Part shown: positions 1-6,745 of the stretch, in pieces
Layout of the letters: every line of letters starts with the position of its first letter
Position numbering within the stretch: position 1 is the stretch's first letter
Assembly: GCA_021807065.1 (NCBI GenBank)
Contig: JAKAPO010000070.1
Span: forward strand, 1-9,518
DNA length: 9,518 bases
Source of the DNA: a bacterium
Lineage (GTDB): Bacteria; Vulcanimicrobiota; Vulcanimicrobiia; Vulcanimicrobiales; Vulcanimicrobiaceae
Direction: 5' to 3'
Made by a program: the position numbers and the translations under genes
The notes under the pieces: generated by a model
Databases searched by the model: none
What the model was told of the DNA's origin: nothing
The model's input: only the letters and a program-made list of their open reading frames with translations

Positions 1-23
1 CCGAAGTTCCGGGTGATCTGAGG
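1..23. repeat. Candidate left terminal inverted repeat of the IS
   Basis: The sequence begins CCGAAGTTCC. It matches the reverse complement of 1921-1943 perfectly at the outer eight positions and at about 7 of the next 15. The window begins exactly here, so whether this is the real terminus cannot be confirmed. Confidence 0.45.
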
Positions 24-33
24 CTCGGATGAG

Positions 34-70
34 GCGCAATCCCCGTGTTAACGTGGGGTTGCGCTTTTTT
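34..70 (+). terminator. Intrinsic terminator inside the IS left end
   Basis: GCGCAA (34-39) pairs with TTGCGC (59-64) and CCCC (41-44) pairs with GGGG (55-58), with T40 bulged. Two G-T wobbles and a G-C pair then close a TTAA loop. Six T residues (65-70) follow the stem directly. This is a textbook Rho-independent terminator reading rightwards. It lies between the candidate left terminus and the transposase promoter, so it would stop transcription entering from the left flank. If the IS really begins further right, it would instead be the terminator of an off-window host gene. Confidence 0.85.
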
Positions 71-98
71 CGGCCCTCGGATGTAGTCATCAACTGTG

Positions 99-127
99 TT
101 GATTCGTGGCGATATGCATGCTATAAT
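99..127 (+). promoter_or_regulatory. Sigma70-type promoter of the transposase with extended -10
   Basis: The -35 is TTGATT (99-104), the spacer is exactly 17 bases, and the -10 is a perfect TATAAT (122-127). A TG at 119-120 one base upstream gives an extended -10. The expected start site, 6-8 bases after the -10, falls at about 133-136. That coincides with the ATG at 135, so a message from this promoter would be leaderless or nearly so. Confidence 0.8.
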
Positions 128-134
128 CTAGTGC

Positions 135-1865
135 ATGAGAGGGAAAGCGCGCGAGCACTCCGCCATGCACGTGGTCACAAACAGACGCCAGGGCAAGGGC
201 CGCGAATACGTCGCCCACTTCCTGCGGCGCTCCTATCGCGAGGGCGGCAAGGTCAAAAAGGAGACGCTCGGCAACCTCTCGCACCTGCCCGAGCCGATCA
301 TCGAGCTGATCCGCGGTGCGCTGGCCGGACGGGAGTTCTTCGATGTCGAGGCGCTGTCGTGCGAACGTACGTTGCCGCATGGTCACGTCGAAGCGCTGCT
401 GGCGATGGTTCGGCGCTTGGGCATCGCGCGATTACTCGATCGCGCGCCCTCAAAGCAGCGCGATCTCGTCGTGGCGATGATTGTCCAACGCATCCTCGAC
501 CCCGGCTCCAAGCTCTTCACGACGCGAGCGCTCATGCAATCGACCCTCGCCGAAGAACTCTCGCTCGAACAGCCGAGTGCCGACGACCTCTACGAGGCGT
601 TGGATTGGTTGGTCGGGCGTCAGGCCGCGATTGAAGAGCGCCTGGCTAGGCGCCATCTCCAGCAGGGCGCGCTCGCGCTGTACGATCTCTCCTCCTCCTA
701 CTTCGAAGGGCGGCACTGCCCGCTTGCGATGCGCGGCTACTCACGCGACGAGCGCCGAGGCTCGCTGCAAATCGTCTATGGCTTGATGTGCGACCGAGAG
801 GGGCGCCCAGTGGCGATCGAGGTGTTCCCAGGCAACACCGTCGACGCGCAGACGATCCCGAATCAAGCCGCGAAACTTCGCGAACGCTTTGGGCTCAAGG
901 AGATCGTCGTAGTGGCCGACCGCGGGATGGTCACCCGAGCCAATCTTACGGCTCTCGGTGATGCGGCGATTGGCTGGATCACCGCGCTCAAAGCGCCGCA
1001 AGTCAAGCGCTTGGCGGCGCAGGGAGCCTTGCCGCTCTCGCTCTTTGAGCAACAGTCTCTGGCCGAGATCACGACACCGGAATACCCGGGCGAACGCCTG
1101 GTGGTCTGCCGCAACCCACTGATTGCCGAAGAACGCACACGCAAGCGTGAGGAACTCTTGTCTGCCACCGCTGCGGAGTTAGCGCCCATCGCTGTGCGCG
1201 TTGCGGCCGGTACGCTGCAGGGGAAAGCCGCGATCGGCCTGGCCGTCGGTGCCGTGATCAACCGGTTCAAGATGAAGAAGCATTTCAACGTACAGATCGA
1301 CGACGCACACTTTACCTTCTCACCCAAGACCGAGCAGATCGCGGCGGAAACGGCGCTCGACGGGATCTACATCTTGCGCACGAGCCTGAGCGCCCAGCAA
1401 TGCGCGAGCAACGAGGTCGTGCGTTCCTATAAACAACTCTCCCGCGTCGAGCGCGCGTTCCGCACGCTCAAGAGCGTCGATCTGGAGATTCGCCCGATCC
1501 ATCACTATCGCGCGCAACGCGTGCGCGCCCACGTCTTGCTCTGCATGCTCGCCTACTACGTGGAGTGGCACCTGCGCGAGGCCTGGTCTGAACTCCTCTT
1601 CAAAGACGAGCACCCGCCGGTCGCCGGCGATCCGGTCCGCAAAGCACAGCGCTCAGCCAAATCCCTCCGTAAGGTCAGCGCGCAGCGCACCGAGACCGGC
1701 GAGACCGTCCACTCATTCACAAGCCTTCTAAGCGAACTCTCCCTGCGTGCACGCAACACCATGCGCATCGCAGGTACGCGAGCGACCTTCGTGCGGCTGA
1801 CCACGCCAACAGCGCTCCAAGCTCGCGCGCTTGAACTCATCAACCACCTGCCGACGGCCTCGTAG
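135..1865 (+). CDS. DDE transposase, IS1634 family
   Basis: This 576-residue protein would catalyse strand cleavage and transfer of the IS. The N-terminal part (about residues 18-52: RQGKGREY, LRRSYREGGKVK, ETLGNLSHLP) is typical of IS1634-type transposases. The likely catalytic triad is D184 in LYDLSSSYFEG, D262 in VVADRGMV and E439 in YKQLSRVERAFRTLK. The last motif keeps the IS4-superfamily spacing Y432-(2)-x-(3)-E439-(6)-K446, with Leu where Arg is common. A long insertion between the second D and the E is usual in this superfamily. No frameshift or internal stop is present, so the gene looks functional. The ATG at 135 lies only 7 bases after a TATAAT box and has no Shine-Dalgarno sequence. 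The in-frame ATG at 165 (residue 11, MHVVTNRRQ) is the alternative start and better matches where family similarity begins, but it also lacks a close ribosome binding site. The gene converges on the lipoprotein gene 79 bases away. Confidence 0.93.
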   Translation: MRGKAREHSAMHVVTNRRQGKGREYVAHFLRRSYREGGKVKKETLGNLSHLPEPIIELIRGALAGREFFDVEALSCERTLPHGHVEALLAMVRRLGIARLLDRAPSKQRDLVVAMIVQRILDPGSKLFTTRALMQSTLAEELSLEQPSADDLYEALDWLVGRQAAIEERLARRHLQQGALALYDLSSSYFEGRHCPLAMRGYSRDERRGSLQIVYGLMCDREGRPVAIEVFPGNTVDAQTIPNQAAKLRERFGLKEIVVVADRGMVTRANLTALGDAAIGWITALKAPQVKRLAAQGALPLSLFEQQSLAEITTPEYPGERLVVCRNPLIAEERTRKREELLSATAAELAPIAVRVAAGTLQGKAAIGLAVGAVINRFKMKKHFNVQIDDAHFTFSPKTEQIAAETALDGIYILRTSLSAQQCASNEVVRSYKQLSRVERAFRTLKSVDLEIRPIHHYRAQRVRAHVLLCMLAYYVEWHLREAWSELLFKDEHPPVAGDPVRKAQRSAKSLRKVSAQRTETGETVHSFTSLLSELSLRARNTMRIAGTRATFVRLTTPTALQARALELINHLPTAS

Positions 1866-1920
1866 ACATCACCCGGCCAGGTCGAGTGAGCAAAAACCCT
1901 TGTCATAGCGGCGTCTCCGT

Positions 1921-1943
1921 CCGCCGAGCCGGGGTAACTTCGG
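1921..1943. repeat. Candidate right terminal inverted repeat of the IS
   Basis: Read on the minus strand it begins CCGAAGTTACCCCGG. The outer eight bases equal the left end of the window. It ends one base short of the lipoprotein gene's TAA (1945-1947 on the plus strand reads TTA), which places the probable host-IS junction at 1943/1944. Confidence 0.5.
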
Positions 1944-1944
1944 C

Positions 1945-2973
1945 TTAGTGCACGGCGATCCCCCACGTGCACTTTGCGTTGGTCATCGACGTATCGGTGA
2001 ACGTCGCACTCGGCGCTTCGGTCGCGCTAAAAGACGTCATCACAGACGGATAGACGATAATCGCGCCCGTGTTGCCGCAGTCGGCGTCGAACAGATCGCC
2101 GGCCTTATCGAATGCGAACTCCGCCTCGTAGGGTGCCGAATCCACAGCGGACATCCCCGTGTTGTCGATCGCGTTCGGCGTCGCGCCGCTGGAAAGATTG
2201 TTGCTGTTGAATCGAGCGATGCCGTTCGAAGTCCCCACGTAAAGATTGCCTTGCGAATCGAAGATGAGAGCGTTCGGTTTCGTCACGCCGTCGAGGTAAT
2301 AGGCAGGCGTCGACGTCGAGGTCATCGGGCTCGTGAAGACAGCCACTGTGTTCGATCCCGTGACGGGAACGTAGACGTTTCCGGATGAATCGACCGCGAT
2401 GCCGGCGTCATAGTTGCCCCCGCCTGCCGGCACGGCATTGAAATCCTCGACGGCCGGGGTGATACCTCCACTCGTCGTGAACGGCCCGGTATACTCGAAG
2501 AGATCGCCGTCCCACTCGACTCCCCAAAGGTTGCCCGCCTTATCGAAGGTGATGCCGCCGCAGAAGCAGTCTCTTCCCGTAAATGTCAGCGTCACCACGG
2601 GCGTACTGTTCGGGTGCAGCGGCAGCTTGAAAATCTCCGCCGTCTCGACCGAGCTGGGCGGGAAGCTGAGGACCCACAGCCTGCCGCTCGAGTCGATCAG
2701 CATGTTCGACGCAGAGTCGAGCATGTTCGAGGCACTTCCGTTGACACCGGTCACAGCCGAACCCGAATGGATCGGCAGCCTTGCAAACTCGACCTGCGGC
2801 TCCGGTGTCCCGCTTGGACCCGGCGTTGCCGAGAACATGTCCCAATAGATCTGCTGCACGCCGCCTATTCCGCCGGATGGATTGAATGCGCTCCCCGTGC
2901 TCTTGCACGCTGCGAGGCTCGAACCGGTTACTATAATGAGAGCGACCGCAACGCGGCCAAAGACGTGTTTCAT
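1945..2973 (-). CDS. Secreted lipoprotein with six-bladed NHL-like beta-propeller
   Basis: This 342-residue protein has no assignable enzyme activity; propellers of this kind bind ligands, proteins or sugars, or act as lactonases. Residues 1-23 form a lipoprotein signal peptide: MKH-F-GR, a hydrophobic stretch, then lipobox L20-A-A-C23, so it should be lipid-anchored outside the cytoplasm. Five repeats of the type G-I-x-x-D-x-x-G-N-L-[YW]-V start near 91, 140, 191, 236 and 286, about 50 residues apart. The C-terminal WGIAVH (337-342) supplies the first strand of a sixth blade. The N-terminal segments QQIYWDMF (40-47) and QVEFARLP (60-67) look like strands two and three of that blade, so the ring can close and the protein is probably complete. 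The start was chosen at 2973 because GAGGAG lies 8 bases upstream and the signal peptide begins there. The open frame continues 66 codons further upstream but runs into hyuB. C136, C138, C299 and C335 are the mature cysteines besides C23. It begins 68 bases after hyuB, possibly at the end of the same transcript. A host-IS boundary lies one base after its stop. Confidence 0.85.
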   Translation of the reverse strand: MKHVFGRVAVALIIVTGSSLAACKSTGSAFNPSGGIGGVQQIYWDMFSATPGPSGTPEPQVEFARLPIHSGSAVTGVNGSASNMLDSASNMLIDSSGRLWVLSFPPSSVETAEIFKLPLHPNSTPVVTLTFTGRDCFCGGITFDKAGNLWGVEWDGDLFEYTGPFTTSGGITPAVEDFNAVPAGGGNYDAGIAVDSSGNVYVPVTGSNTVAVFTSPMTSTSTPAYYLDGVTKPNALIFDSQGNLYVGTSNGIARFNSNNLSSGATPNAIDNTGMSAVDSAPYEAEFAFDKAGDLFDADCGNTGAIIVYPSVMTSFSATEAPSATFTDTSMTNAKCTWGIAVH

Positions 2974-2981
2974 GGCAACCA

Positions 2982-2987
2982 CTCCTC
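2982..2987 (-). promoter_or_regulatory. Ribosome binding site that fixes the lipoprotein start
   Basis: Read on the minus strand this is GAGGAG, 8 bases before the ATG at 2973. It decides in favour of the 342-residue lipoprotein over the upstream in-frame start at 3171, which overlaps hyuB. Confidence 0.8.
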
Positions 2988-3041
2988 TGCCCCAAGCATA
3001 GCGGGGACGCGGTGGCCGCGTGTATGTCGGAAAGCCGTACC

Positions 3042-4646
3042 TTATGGCGTGCCGTAACCTCCGCCGCCGGGGGTCTGGACGACGATGGTGTCGCCAGGTT
3101 CCAAAGTGAGGCTCGCCTTTGCGGGAAGCGGCGCTTCCCGCCCATCGCGAACGAGCGTATGCCGGCCGCACGCCCCGGGTTCGCCGCCAAGAGCTCCCGG
3201 AGGTGCGAGCCGGTGCCGGTCGGCTAGCAGCGACGCGTGGGCCTCGCCGTCAAGCAGTTGGATCGCGCGGATGAGGCCGTCGCCGCCGCGATGCTCGCCC
3301 TGCCCGCCGGTGCCGCGCGCGAACTCGTACCGGGTAATCCGCAGCGGAAATTCACGCTCTACGGCCTCGATCGGGGTATTCATCGTATTGGTCATATCGC
3401 ACTGGATTCCGGAGAGACCGTCGCTCGCCGGACGCGCGCCCATTCCGCAGCCGTTCGTCTCGTAGAACACCCACGCGCGGCCGTCCAAACGCACGCCGCC
3501 GAGAAGAACGTTGCTCATGGTACCGCCGCTCGGAGCGGGGACGCGACCCGGTGCCGCCTGTCCCAGCGCGCGGAGCACGACGCCGGCGTTGCGCGTGCTC
3601 GTTTCCACGTTGCCGCCTGCAACCGGCGCCGGCCGGTGAGGATTGAGCAACGTCCCTTCCGGAACGTGCACGTGCACCGGACGAAAACAACCCTCGTTCA
3701 TCGGAATCGTTGGATCGGTGACCGCACGCAGCGCGTAGTGAACGCCGGAGAGCGTCACGCCGAACACCGCATTCAACGGATAGGAAACCTGTTCGCACGT
3801 TCCGGTGTAATCGAAGTGCGCTTCTCCGTCACGCAGTTCCAATCGTACGAAGATGCGGAGCAGATTCGTTGAGGCGCACCCCTCGACAGGATCGGGCTGA
3901 AAAAGCGCCGGTCCCTCGAGAAAGTCTTCCGCCTGGAAGATTCCGTTTCCAAGCGCGCGCAGCGCCGCACGCATTCGCAATTCCGAATCGTCGCTTGCCT
4001 GCGCCAGCGCTTCTTCCACCGTCGCCGTACCGTAGCGTTCGTACAGTTCCAGGAGCCGCCGCTCGCCGGTATAGTTCCCCGCGATCTGCGCCCGTAAATC
4101 GCCGGCACGCGTCTGCGGCGTGCGCGAGTTCGCGCAAAACAGTTCCACAGCAGAGGGAACCGGCGCATCGTTCGCGACCAGCCGAAGAGGTGGGACGACG
4201 AGTCCTTCGGCAAAGAGATCGGCGGCGTCGGGAGACATCGATCCCGGCGCGGCGCCGCCCACGTCGGTGTGATGCGCTTTGCTCGCGGCGAATCCCACGA
4301 GATCTCCTTCATGAAATACGGGGCGCATGACGGTGACGTCGTTCAAGTGCGTACCCGTGATGTACGGATCGTTGGCAACCCACATTTCACCTGGGCGCAT
4401 CCCGCCACCGCCGTGCCTGACGTGACCGAGCATCTGTCGCAGCCCCCACGGCAGCGAACCCAAATGCACCGGTATGTGCTCCGCCTGCGCGATCAGCCGC
4501 CCCTCGCGGTCGAACAACGCGCACGAATGGTCGAGACGCTCCTTGATATTCGGCGAGTACGCGCTATTGCGCACGGTAATGCCCATCTCTTCGCTCGCAT
4601 AGAGCAGCGCATTCTTAACGACTTCGAGCGTGATTGCGTCGATCAT
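3042..4646 (-). CDS. hyuB: Hydantoinase B / 5-oxoprolinase beta-type subunit
   Basis: This is the HyuB-family subunit of a heteromeric ATP-dependent enzyme that opens cyclic amides such as hydantoins or 5-oxoproline; acetone carboxylase alpha subunits are relatives. At 534 residues the length is usual. The N-terminus (DAITLEVVKNALLYASEEMG, 3-22) is diagnostic. Further family blocks are LIAQAEHIPVHLGSLP (51-66), NDPYITGTHLNDV (92-104), SKAHHTDVGGAAPGSM (122-137) and the glycine-rich tail GTGGQGEHRGGDG followed by TPGGGGYGTP at the C-terminus. H57, H61, H100, D103, H125, H126 and D128 lie in the most conserved polar motifs and are candidates for metal or substrate contacts. The protein should be cytoplasmic. 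The ATG lies one base after the hyuA stop (TAG-G-ATG), implying translational coupling. The only nearby Shine-Dalgarno-like stretch is weak. The substrate cannot be told from sequence. Confidence 0.93.
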   Translation of the reverse strand: MIDAITLEVVKNALLYASEEMGITVRNSAYSPNIKERLDHSCALFDREGRLIAQAEHIPVHLGSLPWGLRQMLGHVRHGGGGMRPGEMWVANDPYITGTHLNDVTVMRPVFHEGDLVGFAASKAHHTDVGGAAPGSMSPDAADLFAEGLVVPPLRLVANDAPVPSAVELFCANSRTPQTRAGDLRAQIAGNYTGERRLLELYERYGTATVEEALAQASDDSELRMRAALRALGNGIFQAEDFLEGPALFQPDPVEGCASTNLLRIFVRLELRDGEAHFDYTGTCEQVSYPLNAVFGVTLSGVHYALRAVTDPTIPMNEGCFRPVHVHVPEGTLLNPHRPAPVAGGNVETSTRNAGVVLRALGQAAPGRVPAPSGGTMSNVLLGGVRLDGRAWVFYETNGCGMGARPASDGLSGIQCDMTNTMNTPIEAVEREFPLRITRYEFARGTGGQGEHRGGDGLIRAIQLLDGEAHASLLADRHRLAPPGALGGEPGACGRHTLVRDGREAPLPAKASLTLEPGDTIVVQTPGGGGYGTP

Positions 4647-4647
4647 C

Positions 4648-6726
4648 CTATCGCCGCAACGACAAGGTTCCCTCGTCTAGTACGCGGGCGCGCCATTCAG
4701 GCGCGACGTAGGTCGTGCAATCGTACTCCTCGATAATTGCAGGACCCGTTATCTCGCCGCCTGGTAGCAGATCATCACGTTGGAAAACCGGAACCCGCAC
4801 GAAACTGCTCTCTATCCAGAGGCGACGCGTTTCGTTAGGGCGGTCCTTCGACGTCGCCCGTACGTTCGTGTGGGCTCGCTCGGGATGACATGGATGATCG
4901 CTTCGTTCGCCATGCGGCTGCGTCGCCACCACCGTCGAACGGGCGTTGACCAATTCCACGATTTCGTCCTCGACGGCATAGCCGTAACGCGATCGATGCA
5001 GGTTGTGGAAGCGTTGCTCCACTTCCCGAAGCGAGGATGCGTACTCGATCTGTAACTCGAAACTCTGGCCGCTATAGCGCACGTCGAGCACTCGAAGGAC
5101 GCGCATCTCGCCGTCGGTAATGCCCTGCGCGCGCAGAAGTTCTCGCCCGCGCGATTCGAGCGAGGCGAAGATTTGCGCGATTTCTTCCTCCCTTGTATCG
5201 CCCGTAGCGCGCAACACCGAATGCGCATGTTCGGCCGAAAGGTCTACGACGAGCAGTCCTTGCGCCGAGAGCAACCCGGGGTGCAGCGGAACGACGACGC
5301 GGCCGATGCCGAGTTCTTCTGCGAGCGAGCAGGCATGCAGCGGCCCGTTGCCACCGAACGCTATCATGGTGAAGTCGCGAGGATCGAGCCCGCGTTCGAT
5401 CGTTACGATGCGCAGCGCCTTCGCCATCTGAGCGTCGATGAGCCTGATGATCCCGCCAGCGGTTTGCTCGACACCAAGTCCGATCTGCACTCCGAGCATT
5501 GCGATCGCGTCGCGCGCGCGTCGCGCATCGATGGGGAACGTACCACCCAACAGGTGTGTCTGATGCAGCCGCCCGAGCACCACGTTTGCGTCGGTAACGG
5601 TGGCACGGTCGGAGCGACCGTAGCATGCCGGCCCTGGATCCGCACCGGCGGAAAGCGGTCCGACGCGCAGACGTTTTGCGTCGTCGATCCAGGCAATGGT
5701 TCCCCCGCCGGCGCTCACCTCCGAGAGATCGACAAAGGGATAACGAACGGGATAGCCGCTGCCTTTGATCGCGCGACCGCTATGCGTCGCACCCGCAGCC
5801 TCATATTCGGTGACAACCTCGGGTTTGCCGTCGAGGATCGCACCCGCCTTCGCCGTCGTTCCGCCCATATCGAACGAGAGCGCTCTCTCGATGCGCCGGC
5901 GCCGTGCAAGTGCGGCGGCGGCGATGACGCCGCTCGCCGGACCACTCTCGATCAACGCCGCCGGCGTTTTCGCTGCGATCCAGGCTTCGCTCATGCCGCC
6001 GTCGCTGCGCATGACGTGAACCGGCGCCGTCACGCCGTTCTCTTTCAACCCGTCCGCAAGCGCAGCCAAGTAACCTGCTACCAGCGGCTCGAGTGCCGCG
6101 CTCACGACCGCCGTCGAGAAGCGTTCGTACTCGCGATACTCAGGGTCGATCGCGCTCGAACAGACGACGTATTCGAGCTGCAATCGCTCGCGCAGCTCGC
6201 GGGCAACGCGTCGTTCGTGTTCGCCGTTCGCATACGCGTTCAAGAGACAGACGGCGACCGCACACGGCATCCGTTCGCGTACCGCTTCAACGGCTTCGGC
6301 TAGAGACTGCTCGTCGATCGGCTCGACAACCGCGCCGGCGTAATCGATGCGCTCCTTTACCGTCAGACGATCCTCGCGAGCGACGAGCGGCCTCGGCCGC
6401 TCGACGAAAAGGTCGTAGATGCGCGAGCGGTTCTGCCGCCCGATCTCGATCACGTCGCGAAAACCGCGCGTCGTGACGAGCACGACGCGCGGAAGTTCCA
6501 GACCTTGCTGACCGAGGAGCGCATTGGTCGCAATAGTGCTTGAATGGCCGAGCCATTCAACCACCCGGCGATTCCTCTGTAGCAGCGAGCGAACAGCATC
6601 GAGCACCGCGATTTCGGGCGCGCGGGGCGTCGTCGGAACCTTACGGATCTCGACGGTACCCCGTTCGCCGTCCGCGGCAAAGACGTCGGTGAACGTCCCA
6701 CCGACGTCGATGCCTACGCGCAGCAT
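4648..6726 (-). CDS. hyuA: Hydantoinase A / 5-oxoprolinase alpha-type ATPase subunit
   Basis: This is the ATP-binding partner of HyuB, in the acetate/sugar kinase-like fold superfamily. It would phosphorylate the ring carbonyl so that the partner subunit can complete hydrolysis. At 692 residues it has normal length. N-terminal phosphate loop: VGIDVGGTFTDVF (4-16). ATNALLGQQG (67-75) follows. The second ATPase half starts with SGPASGVIAAAA (261-272) and SFDMGGTTAKAG (284-295). GADPGPACYGR (361-371) and AFGGNGPLHA (456-465) are family signatures. The C-terminal domain ends with GGEITGPAIIEEYDCTTYVAPEW (656-678). Residues about 612-629 (CHPERAHT...ATSKDR) are encoded by a dispersed DNA repeat inserted in frame in a normally variable linker, so activity is probably retained. 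The ATG starts 19 bases after the small secreted protein's stop. No good Shine-Dalgarno is visible there (CAGCAGCAG precedes), so coupling to the upstream gene is likely. The substrate is unknown. Confidence 0.93.
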   Translation of the reverse strand: MLRVGIDVGGTFTDVFAADGERGTVEIRKVPTTPRAPEIAVLDAVRSLLQRNRRVVEWLGHSSTIATNALLGQQGLELPRVVLVTTRGFRDVIEIGRQNRSRIYDLFVERPRPLVAREDRLTVKERIDYAGAVVEPIDEQSLAEAVEAVRERMPCAVAVCLLNAYANGEHERRVARELRERLQLEYVVCSSAIDPEYREYERFSTAVVSAALEPLVAGYLAALADGLKENGVTAPVHVMRSDGGMSEAWIAAKTPAALIESGPASGVIAAAALARRRRIERALSFDMGGTTAKAGAILDGKPEVVTEYEAAGATHSGRAIKGSGYPVRYPFVDLSEVSAGGGTIAWIDDAKRLRVGPLSAGADPGPACYGRSDRATVTDANVVLGRLHQTHLLGGTFPIDARRARDAIAMLGVQIGLGVEQTAGGIIRLIDAQMAKALRIVTIERGLDPRDFTMIAFGGNGPLHACSLAEELGIGRVVVPLHPGLLSAQGLLVVDLSAEHAHSVLRATGDTREEEIAQIFASLESRGRELLRAQGITDGEMRVLRVLDVRYSGQSFELQIEYASSLREVEQRFHNLHRSRYGYAVEDEIVELVNARSTVVATQPHGERSDHPCHPERAHTNVRATSKDRPNETRRLWIESSFVRVPVFQRDDLLPGGEITGPAIIEEYDCTTYVAPEWRARVLDEGTLSLRR
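4841..4890 (-). repeat. Dispersed repeat, copy 1, inside the hyuA linker
   Basis: Read on the minus strand it begins TGTCATCCCGAGCGAG, has a 16-base divergent centre, then GGCGACGTCGAAGGACCG. The outer 16 bases are identical to copy 2 at 9458-9509, and the distal block matches at 16 of 18 positions. It encodes about 18 residues in the stretch between ELVNARSTVV and RRLWIESSF of HyuA, where family members vary. The identity extends two bases outward (18 bases, 4875-4892). The form resembles small repetitive elements scattered through many bacterial genomes. Confidence 0.75.
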
Positions 6727-6745
6727 CTACTGCTGCTGTGAGGCG

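Larger units (their letters stand above)
1..1943 (+). mobile_element. IS1634-type insertion sequence (IS4 superfamily), apparently complete
   Basis: A single transposase gene is bracketed by candidate terminal inverted repeats. The first eight bases of the window, CCGAAGTT, recur as the reverse complement at 1936-1943. Over 23 aligned positions about 15 match, so the repeat is imperfect. The resulting 1.94 kb length is ordinary for this family. The right end falls one base beyond the stop codon of the convergent lipoprotein gene, which fits a target-site junction there. The left flank is outside the window, so no target-site duplication can be tested, and the true left end could lie slightly further left. 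A competing inverted repeat (9-17 with 1868-1876) would give a shorter element. The element carries its own terminator and promoter upstream of the transposase. Confidence 0.6.

Noticed and set aside
146..150. Loss of a catalytic Glu in the third GT51 motif of PBP1C (protein residues 146-150, GKIRQ) as a sign of a dead enzyme
   Set aside because: The same substitution is, as I recall, present in E. coli PbpC, so it appears to be a subfamily trait; the main catalytic E94 is intact.
1909..1926. CGGCG/CGCCG hairpin between the transposase and lipoprotein genes as a terminator
   Set aside because: The stem is only five pairs. On the minus strand the nearest T run is about 12 bases away, and on the plus strand there is none.
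2974..3171. 66-residue N-terminal extension of the propeller lipoprotein
   Set aside because: It overlaps the hyuB 3' end, is Arg/Pro-rich, would bury the signal peptide, and has no ribosome binding site as good as GAGGAG before 2973.
5173..6303. A 376-codon open frame on the plus strand, antisense to hyuA
   Set aside because: It lies wholly inside hyuA, which has clear family motifs along its length. The translation is Arg-rich with no recognisable domain, as expected of an antisense shadow in GC-rich DNA.
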